DNA of 64,000 bases. It comes from Sthenelais limicola (lineage: Eukaryota > Annelida > Polychaeta > Phyllodocida > Sigalionidae). Every line of letters starts with the position of its first letter. Positions within the stretch are counted from its first letter, which is position 1. Location of the stretch: positions 9,803,555 to 9,867,554 of the forward strand of contig OW804094.1 of the NCBI GenBank assembly GCA_942159475.1, given 5' to 3'. The translations under genes and the position numbers were made by a program. Positions 31,408 to 43,363 of the stretch are shown piece after piece. Under the pieces are notes generated by a model. That model had not been told where the DNA came from. It was given only the letters and a program-made list of their open reading frames with translations, and searched no databases.

Positions 31408-34055
31408 CTCTTGGTGACATTAGTTTGGGGGACACTATGTTGGTTCGAGGTTCCGGCTCAGCCTCACTCTGTTCGTCCTCTTTCTCCTCTCCCTCTCCGT
31501 CCTCTTTCTCCTCTCCCTCTCCGTCCTCTTTCTCCTCTCCCTCTCCGTCCTCTTCCTCCTCACTGTTCGAATCCTGGCCCCCATCGGTGTACAAGGACAT
31601 GCTAGCCCGCAGGTCATTGTCGTCCTGTCTTTCCTCTGTAATAGGTAAAAATAAAGTCCGCATTAGTTAAATATGCCGGTCACAGTTGTGTATTGATTTT
31701 CTAACATGCGCACTGAACTATATATATATCGTATTTTTATTCTGAATTTCGTTCTACATCGTTCCAGAATAGGATGCCTGCCTCTCATTTGAGGTCTTCC
31801 TGGCGGATCCTTTGCTATGATATTGCGATGTAAAATAGTTATACAGATAAAATACCCCAATACAACAATAATCAGAGAAATCCCAGGCTCATTTCTAATT
31901 ATTTCTATTTTTCATTAACTATACAATGTCACTTCACGTGTTCTCTGCAACTTATTGCGAGACTTCCGACTGTTAGAGATGATGGAATGTTAATTGTCAA
32001 TGTCATGTCGGATTTTCTAGATAATCTAGAGAAGCATATTTTAAATTAATTTACTGAGCCGTCGCCCCTCCCCCCAACAGTAAAAACATCAGTCAATCAA
32101 TACATTGCATCAAGGATAATGATAATTTGACAATCAAACTGTAAGACAATATTTATCGATGTATCGATCTTGTCAAGAAGGACTTGCATGCCTTTTATAA
32201 CAATGTTAGTTTACGTGAACGTAATCCTACATTCTCTACTATCCACCTCTGTTTATAAACATCTAAGAATTCATTTTACTCATTTTACTCCGTGGATAAA
32301 TACTCATCAAACTCACACAGATACCCTGTTTTAAGGTATTGCTTAAACTTAATTCTGGTATCCAAATTTTGTACTTCAGCCGATAGACTGTTCCAAAGAT
32401 TGGTTAATACATACACATATGATCTTTTGAATAATTCATTTTTTGGCGATGGCACGATCAATTTTTTACCACCAGATAAACTTCGAAGGTTAATTTTCCT
32501 TTTATCTAAGTTCTCTTCAACCCTTGTTCGTGTGTAGGCGAGATCCAACAAATGACTATCCCTCCTCGTCGACAGAGTTGGGAGGTTTAGCGTTTTGTGA
32601 ATTTCCTTTGTATTTGATAATTTCGGTAATTTTAAGATAATCTTAAAAGCAGAATTTTGAAGGGTTTGCAGTTTCATTAATTGAGCCTGTGTAGATGAAC
32701 CATAGAAAAGATCACCGTAATCAATAATAGGGAGGATCATTGTTTTGTACAATAAAAGCAATGTGTGTCTATCGCACACATTAAATAGTTTTGATAAAGC
32801 ATGTATTTTGGATTTGACAGCATACGTTTTCTTCCTAAGAAACACCTTAAAATCAACTCGCTCATCAATTTCCATCCCAAGGAACTTGTATTCGGTTACA
32901 TTTTCTAACTGTTGGTCAGCTATCTGGTAATTAACTATATTTTTAGTATCTTTCTTTGATCTAATTGTTAAATTCTTACACTTTTTTATATTCAAGGATA
33001 TTTTATTTATAGCGCACCATTGTACAATATTGTTTAAATCTGTTTGCAACTCTTCACTTTTGCTACTTCCTAGTGATCTTTCTCTATACAAAACCGTGTC
33101 GTCGGCAAACAACTGAATATGACTCTTCGTTACAACTTACAACTTTGTATAAATCTAGCAGCTTGAGCACGCAAGTGAGTGAGTGATTAACTGAGTTAGT
33201 CATTGAGTGCCATAAACATAATATAGACTAGCACAGTTGACGTAGACGTACCCAAACGCTCAAGTATCATTAGGACTTTGTCAGCCTGCTCAATGAGCAT
33301 TTGTTGATTTTTGGTAAGCAGGTCAATTGCGACAGTCATTTGGTCAACTGAAATATGAAAATATTGAAATTTGATTCAATTTTGACGATGGGATTATTAT
33401 TTGTATCATTTTAAAACAGCTACAAAATGGGTCGGTCGCAACATAATTATCAATAAGTGCTAATACTGTCATGCTGAAATCATATAACTTGGCAGCTCTG
33501 GTAATAAAACCAATGAGAATACAATTGTTTATAGAAACAAAACACTTTTTCCCCCCATTCATCCATCTCAATCTATCCTCCCTTTGAGGAACCACATAAC
33601 AAACCGAACAGGGTACCTTACCACTAGCAATTGACCCAATCGGCAGAACTCACTTTTATAAGTCAATGTCTCCTTATGCTTGTCACCAGTGTCCTTATCC
33701 ACGTCATCAACGACTATGACCTCGGTTTGCTTGTCACCAGTCTCCTTATCCACATCTACTATAATAGTGTTTCCCTCTGAGCTGGTAGGTGAACATATAT
33801 ATGGTTAATCAATGTTTGTATATACCAAGTGCCATTAGACAAGGTGTGCGCATACTAAATGCTCCGTAGCATTTGTAAAATTTTAGAATACCCTGCAATC
33901 AATTATTATGATATTTGTAAGTGTATACCACTATCAAGTGTATGTTTCGGCACAACTCACGTTTGGAAGTCCACTTTGCCTTTGGAAAATCCTCCTTGGT
34001 CTTGGTGTTGGTCTTTCCCTCTGCTATCGCTCGTTCACCATTTACCCTGGTGCAC
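31408..34055 (-). CDS. Gene Q: charged, repetitive protein of unknown function
   Basis: Four exons on the minus strand: 33961-34055, 33654-33776, 33252-33347 and 31408-31635. All joins between them are phase 1 and fit. In order they encode a lysine-rich segment (EGKTNTKTKEDFPKAKWTSK); two copies of an acidic/basic unit (VDVDKETGDKQTEVIVVDDV, DKDTGDKHKETLTYK); a heptad helix (DQMTVAIDLLTKNQQMLIEQ, ADKVLMILERL); and an acidic domain with three 8-residue EDGEGEEK repeats. The 1.6-kb intron between the last two carries a LINE in the same orientation. The start and the 3' end are not resolved. Composition suggests an intrinsically disordered nuclear or scaffold protein, which is inference. Exon sizes and phase usage resemble gene P. 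Confidence 0.5.
31474..31560 (-). repeat. 24-bp coding tandem repeat
   Basis: Three consecutive 24-bp units (GTCCTCTTTCTCCTCTCCCT on the plus strand), each encoding EDGEGEEK on the minus strand inside gene Q. Confidence 0.9.
32282..33128 (-). mobile_element. LINE reverse transcriptase, C-terminal half (CR1/L2-like)
   Basis: An intact 275-codon frame starts at the polymerase motif FADDTVLYRE (catalytic Asp-Asp). It continues with NNIVQWCAINKISLNIKKCK, YKFLGMEIDERVDFK, LLLYKTMILPIIDYGDLFYG and LQNSAFKIILKLPK, ending LTNLWNSLSAEVQNLDT. The element is cut off just before the FADD motif at about 33128, so it is a 5'-truncated insertion. Stops are absent over 275 codons, which implies a fairly recent insertion. 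It lies in an intron of gene Q. Confidence 0.9.
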
Positions 34056-34059
34056 CTGT

Positions 34060-35355
34060 GACTACAGACTATAGTCTTCAAAGTACTAAGTGTTTAATGT
34101 GAATAAAAAAATATTACATCAAATTGAACAGTTTAAGGGGAATTCAATAAATTAAAGTAATGCCAAATGCCAGAATTCAAATAATGCCAAAATCGCCTAG
34201 AAAGGCATGCGTTAATATAAATTATTGTGGTGATCACTTGTGTAAGCCTAATTTGAAAATAACCATAGAAAACAGAAGTCAGGAATAATAAGATGTAACT
34301 AATAGAAATGTGAAACTAAATAGTTCAATTTCTAACTCACATAGTCGCCATCATTACTCGTGACCTGGTTTAACGAAATGTAATCCTAAATTAGTAATCT
34401 AATGTTCACCGAAGTCTTTAACAGTCAAGCAATACGTTATTCATATGTGCTCAGATATAAAGTTATGATTCAAACTAGTGGCAAACTATTATCTTATGAA
34501 GCTTCTGGCGAAATGCCCATACCTGCCATTCCATGGGAACATGTCCAACAACAATTGTTAACTAGCAGGTGATGCGGATCTATCACAGGTTGGACTAGTT
34601 TTGTGTCATATAATGCAGGCTAGGCATACCACTGAGGCAAGATAAAATCATCACCACCTTCGACTATAATGTGACACTTAGGCTTGAATTATGAGTAGTC
34701 ATTCCACTAATGTAACCTTAGCAGTATTGTGTTGTTTGAATCTAAGATGCGTAATGCCGTTGCTGACCATTCATTCTTCAATTTATCTGATATTGTGGAT
34801 TTCAGTGATCTTGGTTGATGAATTCTCTTTTCAGATAGTATTGAACCATCTCCGAAGATTCTTGAAGTGACACAAACAAGATCAAATTTCCTTTTTAGTT
34901 AGGTTACATTTTTTTTTACTGTGCAAGGTTTGTAGTTCTGTATTTCCGCTCCTAAGTGAAAGACTTGTTAATTGATTCAGCATTCCCTACCATCATGATG
35001 TTTGGCCAAATTTGTTTTCTCCGGTACAGCAGTCTTAAGAACTACAGTCCAGTATTGGTATGCACTAGTAAATGGTCTGCACTAAAAAATATATTACTCA
35101 ATTAATATAATTGGTAAAATGCTAATAAAAGGGGCTGGTTCAATGTAAAAATCATTATTCTATGGTTCTAATTGGTTGTAATAGGAGAGGGGTAGGTAGT
35201 GCATGTCACTGGGGAGGGGGTGGGCGGAAGGAAGGTAGAATTCTGAGGCAAGATATAAATTTGAATCGAGCATTTCTGCAGGTAATCGGTCAATCGTTGC
35301 AACTCGGACGTTAAATAATATATGTAAACGATATTGTCTCTATTGTTGTAAGTGC
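34060..35355. other. No gene recognised
   Basis: AT-rich, without supported exons. A possible start ATGGCGACTATGTGAG on the minus strand at about 34350 could belong to gene Q but cannot be linked by phase. Confidence 0.4.
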
Positions 35356-35399
35356 AGTCTATCAAATATATAAATAAATTATGGGACCTATAATGAAAG

Positions 35400-36240
35400 C
35401 TACATTGGACAATGGAGCCAGCGTCAACTTTTCTATGGTCGAACAGGATGCAGGTGACATTCCCGGTATTGCAACACCTTGGGCCATTGCTGCGTTTGCT
35501 TCATACCTGAGAACTTCTGAGTATGATGAACAAAAACCATGGCAATGAAGTGAATCAATTACGTATATTGAGCCAAATAGGTGATGCATTTGAACTGCAA
35601 GGCCAATCTGTAGCGGTGCTGAAAGAATTCTTGGCCATGTGGCCTGCATAATTGCTTGTCCAATTGACACAATTTTTTTGTCCCTGCCATCCTTACCTAC
35701 AAAGAGAATGTTGAGGAATTGCTTTGGGATGTCCAGTAGGTAACTGAAGCATTCATTTGCTTCAGCTATATTTGTGATATCAGGATAACCATCAGGAGAT
35801 TAAGAAATTTCTTTGATATAATCAAATTTGCTGCGGCCTTAATAATTTTCACCTTCTCTTCTTCAAAATTGTCTTGGTCTTGGGTCTTGTAATAGTGAGA
35901 CGATATGGCATTATATGTGGTTTGAAAGGTGACCACATTTGTTTTGCCATGAACTTCAGCAATGATGATTCTGCTCCCAAAATACTCCATCAGCTTTTGA
36001 TTTCATGTATGGGAATGTATATGCACTACATTCCGTTTCCAGGTAAAGGGTTTTTCCTGCCCTTTCCATAAAAGGGACTTGTTGATTCACATCCTGTGAT
36101 GGTGTGAAGACCAATAAGTGATGATGAAATATCCTCACCCTAGTCTGAGGCCATTTTGTCCAAATGTAGAATGCAAGCTTCATTTCCAATACCAGTGAGG
36201 AAGTACAGGTCCACAACCAATTTATTTGTCAGACATATTC
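35400..36240 (-). pseudogene. Relics of two repeated transposon-type ORF modules
   Basis: On the minus strand, interrupted frames give IGLHTITGCESTSPFYGKGR (36.1 kb), then YFGSRIIIAEVHGKTNVVTF with NFEEEKVKIIKAAANLI (35.8-36.0 kb), then SIGQAIMQATWPRILSAPLQ and IGLAVQMHHLFGSIYVIDSL (35.4-35.67 kb). I recall each motif (xGLHxxTGCDxxSxFxGxGK; GSRIIIxExxGxxNVVTF; IGQAIMQATRPRxLxAPLQxG) from abundant uncharacterised invertebrate proteins that behave as mobile-element genes. Stops and frame changes show the copy is dead. The order suggests either one degenerate ORF or two nested pieces. Confidence 0.55.
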
Positions 36241-36404
36241 CCATTATTGCAACATCTGTATCTAGACTCTTGATTATCACACATTCACTAAGTAATGATA
36301 CGTTTAACTTAAGAATACCTTGTTGATAAGGGTGTAAAGTCGCTTAACTCAGTCACAAAAGATATATGTCTCCCTGATTTCTGAATCAGGGAGTAGATAC
36401 TAGT

Positions 36405-36849
36405 AGTTTTTTCCAGTTCAGAATGGTTACATAAAAATTGAATGGCTTGGCTTCCTGACAAAGAAGGACGTAGGGGAGGCAAACAAAAAGGTTTAATTGG
36501 CGGCAATGATCAACTCTGGTGGGATACCTTCCTCTCCAATATAACAGGCCTTAAAATCCAACCTTCTAAGTTACTGAGCCAGTTCCTTCATCATTGATAT
36601 CAGAGGGCAAATCACTATGACAATACTCTTGTCCTTATTTCCTAGTTTATGCCCTGAAGCAATGGGGAATGCCTGGTAGCACACTTCCAACCACCTATTT
36701 TTGCAGACAAAAACGCGTCTTGTCCTATTAGTAATGCATCTAGAATTTTCCTGTATATAGTGTATATAGCTAGACTCCATGTTTTGAAAGTTGAATATCC
36801 CAGCTTTGTGTCCAGAGATCTCATTGGCTACCTCCCGACCTTGACCCAT
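36405..36849 (-). pseudogene. RecQ/DExH-helicase-like fragment
   Basis: Minus-strand frames read LLIGQDAFLSAKIGGWK, overlapping CYQAFPIASGHKLGNKDKS and IVIVICPLISMMKELAQ, then ACYIGEEGIPPELIIAAN. The layout equals RecQ helicases: Q-motif region, Walker A (normally GGGKS followed by CYQ), motif Ia (VISPLISLMKDQ) and the next A-T-x-I-G strand. The Walker A is degraded and needs a frame change. The catalytic DEAH box was not found. Such helicase fragments are often parts of multi-copy mobile families in invertebrates. It is non-functional as it stands. Confidence 0.55.
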
Positions 36850-37288
36850 GCTTGACCTGGTCCCCAGTGGAAGCTGCGTATAGAATGACCATTGATTGAA
36901 ACAAATGTGGTGTAATGTGCCCTAGCTATCTTGTTTACTGAGCCCCTAAAACATGAGCAAAAGCACATGTGTAACATAATTGTGATGTAACAGTCATATA
37001 TGCCTAAAAGACATATATTTGTATTTATTTATTCAATCGCATTTTATCCTATACAGATCATGTTTCCAGCTGACTTACTTGAAAAATCAATCAAAATAAC
37101 AATGTACAGTAGAGGAAGTAACGCAATATATAATCTACTTTACAGAAGTGAAATGAAATATAACAATATACCATTCAGATGTTCTTCAACATACAAGATC
37201 TAAGCTTACAAGCCTATACAAACGAATATATATTAATATAATATGTCAAGATTACTTATAGGTTGGACCTCCACCGTCTCTTCAGTTG

Positions 37289-37465
37289 TCCTGGGTAAGA
37301 CCATAAAGGGCCTTTCTGTCTCTTTTCTCTGTCTCTCTCTCCCTTCTTCTCTATCTCTATTTCCTGGGTATGATCATAAACTGCCTCCCTCTCAGCTCTC
37401 CCGCCCTTGATATAACACTTCAAAGTGTTGATAAGGGCGTAAAGCAACCAATCTCACTCACTCAC
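37289..37465 (-). mobile_element. SINE copy 6
   Basis: Full-length copy on the minus strand, ending at the hairpin head and (CACT)n on the plus strand. Short direct repeat TCAGTTG at 37282-37288 and 37466-37472. Confidence 0.85.
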
Positions 37466-37509
37466 TCAGTTGGCCGAATGCTGGGATGATGCCTCAAGGT
37501 GATGTCACC

Positions 37510-37790
37510 TTATAGAATGTCATTCTTATAGAATGTGTTCAAGTGATAACTAGGCTTAAATCTAGCTAGTAGAATATCCTCCTTCGGTCTTTTATGAAAA
37601 GTTTCTAAGACATCAAACCAATTTTTGTTTCCACACAATAAGATTCTTTCAACCCATTTGATTCTGTTGGTTTCACACACTTCACCCAGGAGCCTAAGAC
37701 CCATGCCGCCCTCAAATAATGGTTGACACATTGTTATTTTTGGCAAAAGAAAAATAGAAAATTCAATTTTCAACATTTGAAAATTGAGCG
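37510..37790 (-). mobile_element. LINE fragment related to the one at 3.5 kb
   Basis: Encodes FLLPKITMCQPLFEGGMGLR, LLGEVCETNRIKWVERIL and ETFHKRPKEDILLARFKPSY. The P-x-x-x-GG-M-G-L-R-L motif is typical of the post-polymerase segment of L1-like LINEs. Confidence 0.65.
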
Positions 37791-38392
37791 GTTCACCAAC
37801 TCAGATTTGAGTTGGTTGGGGATAAATCTTTTATTGCTTGCTGACGTGACATAATATTACATAACACAAAAAATGGAGTTCATAAAGTTGCTGTTGTAAG
37901 GTCCATTGAAGTTGCATAATATTACGTACTAGTGTAATAATGTCATGTCTTGCTGGTTACATATCCAGAATTTGTAACCTTGTTTAAACAATGGGAAGTC
38001 CCATGTTTAATTAATTATTGAAGATTGCATTATACAGATCAAGGTATCCCTTGGGAGTCCACCTGATAATTGGGGGTCTGACCAGGTCGGCCTTAATTAG
38101 GTCATTGACCATATGACCTTGGCCTATATTTGCACTGGCCTGGCCTTAAGTTTTCCTTTGCTTGAACACAAGAAGACTGTCCTTTCCTTGACCTATGGTT
38201 TCTTTGGTGGAGTAAAGGAGGATGGTGGTGGGAGAGAAAAACCTGCGCGTTGCGATTGCACGTCCACTTGCTTGTGTGACTTTCCTGAGAATGCGTTTGA
38301 AACTCCAGCTAGCCGTTTGGGCCCGGAGTAACTCTCCCGTGATTGGCCCAGTTGAGTTGTTTCAATGGTTAAGCCCAACGGACGGATGTGTC

Positions 38393-39019
38393 AAGGCAAC
38401 CAAGAGAAACAGAATAAAATTCCTGCAAAATCGCAGGACACTGCAGAGTATTTTCCGGGAATCTGGGAACAAAAAGAGAATTACAAAAAAAAAAAATTAA
38501 AATTAATTACAAAAATTAGTGTTCATGAATATGCTTGTAATAGGATGTATATGTAACATAAGCATGTCTAGATTAACATACTGAGCTGATTTATTGTTGA
38601 AATGATCTATTCAGCTAATGACTGCTAAATATAGATAATGTGATTAATTAAATTAAAATGGTAATAATAATGACTGTACGACCAACTAAGGTCTTAAGGA
38701 ATATAAGATTATTATGTAAAGTTATGAGTTAGAAATAGTAATTTAAATGCTTTTTGTTTGAACTTGGCGAATGAGAATTATCATTGATTGAAACTTTGTC
38801 CAATAAAATTTAAAAAAAAAAAAAAAATTCTTGATTTCCTACGGGAAACCAAATTGTACGACAAAATTTAGGTAACCTAAATGAAGCCTGACTTCGTCAG
38901 GCCAAACCCTGTTTCATGAAATAGGGAATTTCACAGAATAAAATAATGAAACCACAGTATATCTGCTAACTTTTAATTACTATTAGCGGAGGTGAAACTA
39001 ACCAAACCAAACCAAACCA
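38393..39019 (+). mobile_element. LINE-A copy 2, split by a poly(A)-tailed insertion
   Basis: 38393-38475 and 38827-39019 together match the last 80 bp of the LINE-A coding region and its 3' UTR with (ACCAA)n tail. Between them lie about 351 bp that end in AATAAAATTT and a run of A residues, so another retroelement or retrocopy inserted after LINE-A. The A-rich target hides any target duplication. Confidence 0.85.
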
Positions 39020-39025
39020 AAAGTA

Positions 39026-39197
39026 TAGTCCGGTTTGACATAGTCTATCACATCTAAGCACATTTTTACAGCAAGTAGTGGCATCCTAGCGAGGGAATCC
39101 CCAGGACATCCTCAGCGCCATAGTCCGGTTTGACATAGTCTATCACATCTAAGCACATTTTTACAGCAAGTAGTGGCATCCTAGCGAGGGAATCCTC
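39026..39197. repeat. 95-bp tandem duplication
   Basis: TAGTCCGGTTTGACATAGTC to the end of the GAGGGAATCC segment is present at 39026-39120 and 39121-39197. It is followed by shorter echoes (CATCCGATCCTCAG twice). It lies immediately after the LINE-A tail. Confidence 0.9.
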
Positions 39198-39341
39198 AGT
39201 GCCATCCTAGTGGCATCCGATCCTCAGCCATCCGATCCTCAGCATCCTTACCCTGTTACAAAAATTTTTTTTTTGTAAAATACACCACAAACTTTTTTCA
39301 TAAATACTTTATGGTGTTATGTGTTATGTCAATGCAATCTT

Positions 39342-39427
39342 AAGTCAAGTGTAATAACGATACAATATGAAGTGACAAAGACTCAAGTCAAGTGTAATAA
39401 CAATACAAGATGAAGTGACAAAGTCTC
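39342..39427. repeat. 43-bp tandem duplication
   Basis: Two adjacent copies of AAGTCAAGTGTAATAACGAT ... GACAAAGACTC with three differences. Confidence 0.9.
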
Positions 39428-39434
39428 AACTCAC

Positions 39435-39715
39435 ACTCCGGCCTCAGGAGAAGTCTGTACTTGAGATCACCCTCTTGTCTTCTTTCACAGTAGATGACTG
39501 TGCCCCCGGCCAAAAAACCAAATAACCAATGAACTGCGCCGTGATAGAGCGTATAGGTCCACCCTGCTGTCACGTAGGGGACATCAGTTTCCCCTATCAG
39601 GACACCCTGATGATACACTCTAACAACGACATCCATACCATCGAACGCCGCGTTCATGTCATGGTGAATGTCAATCCGGTAACCATCTTCCGTTACGTAC
39701 GACATAAAGACCATT
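39435..39715 (-). CDS. Single exon of an unidentified host-like gene
   Basis: Bounded by TTTGCAG (acceptor at 39716) and a GTGAGT donor (39434). The frame from ATG 39714 encodes MSYVTEDGYRIDIHHDMNAA, VVVRVYHQGVLIGETDVPYV, TAGWTYTLYHGAVHWLFGFL and GGTVIYCERRQEGDLKYRLL. It is GC-richer than its flanks, with an alternating beta-strand pattern suggesting a compact beta domain. I do not recognise a family. Partner exons were not found, although a start-like ATG context in 40.0-40.4 kb is possible. Confidence 0.45.
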
Positions 39716-40476
39716 CTGCAAAAAAATAAATTCAATAGGCATCAATAGGTATCAACCAGCGACCAACGCTATCTCACCGAGCCAGCCCCCCGCCGGCGGC
39801 CATAGCTCGATTTCAAAACCATATCTCACACGAATCTCACAAATATTTCACATGAATCTCAGCTCAAATCAAGCGCATACAAGCCACTAAAGCAACTCCC
39901 TTAGTATTCTTGGTATATTCATAAACATGTATCAACACAAATTAAACATGCTAATCAACACTTACTTGAGTTTCTTCGGTTATGAATGTGGGAGTAAAGT
40001 AAAGGCTATCCTCGTCTGTTGTTAAAAAAAGTCTCAAGATGGCGAACCTAAGCTATTTTTAGCTTTCAAATGCAGCAATATCTGCCTCCAAGTTAATTTC
40101 CTCTCTCAATCGCACCCCGAAAGATAAGGCTCGAGCCGGTAAAGGTAGCGCCCTCAGACGGTGTCAACGCGAGCAACGACTTCAACACGGGAGAACAGGC
40201 CACCACCTCATCAGGTCAAGGCAGTGGAAATGAAACAGCTGGATCACCCCAGCGCACCGACCTAGGAACTTTCCCACACCACCCCAGTCCATCTTTTCTC
40301 CTCCCCCTCTATCCCATATAAATAATCCCCCTCTAAAATTATTCTTCATGCTTTTTTTCAAACCATCTCTCCGATCCCCCTTATATCATCGCGACTCAAG
40401 ATACTGTAAGTAGTATAGGGAAATGGGGAACCAGCGGATAACCGCTATACACAGCTCTATACAGCGCAACTCACTC

Positions 40477-40477
<1 letters not shown>

Positions 40478-40507
<30 letters not shown>

Positions 40508-40680
40508 CTCACCCTCTCTTTCTCCACCCCTCTCCTCTCCACACACACCACCACCACCACCACCACCCTCTCTCTCTCTCCCCCACCCATATCCCCCTAC
40601 CAACGCGCGCCCACGCGTGTCTACCGCGCGCCGTCTCACCGCGTCTACCGCACGCTGCCTGCCGCGCCGCGCGAGAAAAT
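40478..40680. repeat. Microsatellites (CT)n and (CAC)n in a GC-rich tract
   Basis: About 12 CT repeats at 40485-40508 and eight CAC/ACC repeats at 40543-40566, then a CpG-rich block (ACGCGCGCCCACGCGTG). This could be promoter-associated. The open frames across it are low-complexity. Confidence 0.85.
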
Positions 40681-40784
40681 GAGTAAAAATGAGTAACCTG
40701 TCAATCAAATCGGCCAAAATCTCTACCATTTCCTACCATTACTCACAAAATCTCGGGTTGACGGTGGTGACTATTACTACTTAT

Positions 40785-40936
40785 GACCATAAAGTGCCTT
40801 TCTGTCTCTTTTCTCTGTCTGTCTCTCCCTTCTTCTCTCTCTCTATTTCCTGGGTATGATCATAAACTGCCTGCCTCTCAGCTCTCCGGCCCTTGATATA
40901 ACCATAGTAAATATGTTGATAATCTCACTCTCTCTC
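40785..40936 (-). mobile_element. SINE copy 7 (partial)
   Basis: Matches the SINE tail and GA-rich middle on the minus strand. The hairpin head is degraded. It is followed by pyrimidine-rich microsatellite sequence. Confidence 0.75.
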
Positions 40937-40999
40937 TCTTTCCTTCTCTCTTTCCTTTCTCTTTCTCACAAACTCAGGCATCTTGGAAACTCAATTTTC

Positions 41000-42576
41000 T
41001 CGGAAACAACCAATTAGCTCTACCATTTAAGTTGATTATTGGATCTCTATTGGTGGGACGCAAATTACCCTGCTTGATAGTGTGCGGCGGCAACACAACG
41101 CTAGCCAGCTCACAATGTCTCCTCTCTCACCTTTCCATTAATAATGTGATAGAAAAAAATAAGTCCCAAAGAATAAATTGTGAGATATCATATTTGAAAA
41201 GAGATGCCGCTGATGGTAAAAAATACATTTAATACTTGGGTCAGATTTAAAAAAATGCACAATCCCCAGCTCTACACATCTATCAAATTCTGCTAAATTA
41301 GAGTGAAAAATGATAAATACTGAGTATTTTGAATAGTATTCATTCAATAGATCTGTCTGGTTATTTTCAACTGTATTTTGAAACTAATTTTCTTCTTAAA
41401 TTTGGGTTATTGAGATAATTGTTGAACACAATGTATGTGTACGATGCGACACAGTCCCTTCCTCAGGTGAGCTACCATGTCACTGGAACGTCAATTACGT
41501 CACCAGCCGTGGGTTTCCAATACCTACAGAAACCCTCGAAACTGTTTGTTGACAGTATCCAGGCTGTGCTCTTGTTTACAGGTCAGTATGACCCGGTGTG
41601 TTGTTCTGTATTTAGTTGTAGTAAATACAGGACAACGAGTAAAAAGTGATGGAATTTATTTTACTACCCCAAACAAGTGATGATAATAAAATAAATAAAT
41701 ACACTGATGACTCCTTTTATCCCCCAATGGGGGTAATTTGGCACAACATGGTTTCGCTTAGTATAGCTCATCAGGCTCATGTGTAGACCCATGTGGTCTC
41801 CACATATGAGGATTATATAGGGTTATATACCCTACAGGTGTGTTATTGTATAAGATTTATGAGAAACAATTTCCCAAAGGGGCCAGAAATGTGGTATTTC
41901 ATTGTAAGGTTGGTCCCAAAATATTTGAGTAGGGGATGTAGGGGCCCCCCCCATCTGTTGTCCGACCATTGGACAATCATAATATCTCCAGGAAAAATAA
42001 GTTAGACAGTCACATGGGTTGCTGAAATAACTTAGAGTTTCCTATCATGGATGCTGGGACCTGAGATCATAGTAATCGCTTGGGATAAGGGCCCGTAATG
42101 CTATCGTTGGTTAGAAATTTAGAAAAAAATAATTGTTGAACACAAATTGTACATTTTCTGGCAACTTGACCCTCTTATAATACATACGCCATGAATGAGA
42201 ACTTTCCTAAAAATAGATCCTGTGCAAAGATGACTCAAAAATATCTATTTTGCAACTTGTGACTCATTTTCCTTCAACACGTCCCATTTCAGTTTTTTAC
42301 AAGACAGCGGGAATTCTGTGGTTTCCTCATAGCGAAGAGAAGCCTTCCATTTCCCCTCCTCTCTCTAGCCACTCTCTCCCTCCAGCCGCTCTGTTAACCA
42401 GGTAAAACATAGAACTAAAGTCCAAAGGCTTCACTATATTAGCTTTGTTGGTCTAAATAAGCCAAACTAAGACCAAAAAAAAGAAGAGGTTCTTCCTCAA
42501 CTATGAAGACGATGAGAGTTGGTGAAACGGTTCTGATAAGGAGGTCAAACTCTGGTGTGGCTGTCTACAACTTGGT
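41000..42576. other. No confident gene; repeat debris
   Basis: A possible exon at 41429-41580 (MYVYDATQSLPQ, SITSPAVGFQYLQKPSKLFV) has donor-like sites but no partner. 41236-41330 resembles one half of the MITE at 42.6 kb, and a 55-bp stretch at 42236-42290 recurs in diverged form at 46240-46292. Confidence 0.4.
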
Positions 42577-42819
42577 ATATGGGTCAGATCGTCAGAAAAT
42601 GCACAATTCACTTTCATCAATCCTCTCAAATATTGTCAATTTAAGGTGAAAATTAGGTACAAAATAGACTTCAACATTAGCAAACCCATTATTTAAATCA
42701 ACACAATTCTAAATTTATTCAGATATACCTAGTCATGCTTATTTTTCAGCTTAAATTAGCTGAATTTAATGAATGTGTAGAGCTACCAATTGCACATTTT
42801 CTGACGATCTGACTCATAT
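42577..42819. mobile_element. MITE, 243 bp, ~30-bp terminal inverted repeats
   Basis: The left end ATATGGGTCAGATCGTCAGA and right end TCTGACGATCTGACTCATAT are inverted repeats over about 30 bp with two or three mismatches. The interior is AT-rich and non-coding. Related half-copies occur at 41236-41330, 42840-43008 and 44440-44482. No clear target duplication is visible. Confidence 0.75.
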
Positions 42820-43363
42820 GGGGGTAATGGCTAGAAAATCCTCCCAAAACATAAATAAGGTTTAAAATACAGTTCAGTTAAACCAAACAGACTGTTTGAA
42901 TCGACTCAATACCAGATATACTTAGATATACCTAGTGTTGATGATTTTCCAGTCTAATTTAGCAGAATTTACTTAATGTGTTTATCTGCTAATTGTACAT
43001 TTCCTGACCAACGGGTGATCTACATGAAATATACAATCATTTGGTAATGTAGGTACAAACCTCGTTTGCCCTTTTAGTTGAGAGAAAAGGTAAAAAAACT
43101 GTTCGCACAGTTTTGGATGCGCGTCCCTGACCTCTTTCTCTGCAGTGAATAAATGCTCAGCAGCAAATATATTTAAAATACTTTTCGGCAACTTGAGCTT
43201 ACAGAAATAGAACCCAAATTACTCTTAAATGTTGATTAAGACAACCATAATATATTTTGAAATGCTTTTAACACGTTTTTTGATGAAAAAACAACCTTGA
43301 CCTCGGAGGTAAACTCACGTTTAAACAAAATGGCGGCTGCAGCAGCTGACTACACTCGCCATA

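Noticed and set aside
31411..31670. Plus-strand ORFs with SPSPSSF or PLSPLPLR repeats
   Set aside because: They are antisense to the acidic repeat exon of gene Q, which has proper splice sites and matching phases on the minus strand.
40423..40729. Pro/Ser/His-rich ORF and its antisense Gly/Arg/Glu-rich ORF
   Set aside because: They span (CT)n and (CAC)n microsatellites, so the open frames result from the simple repeats.
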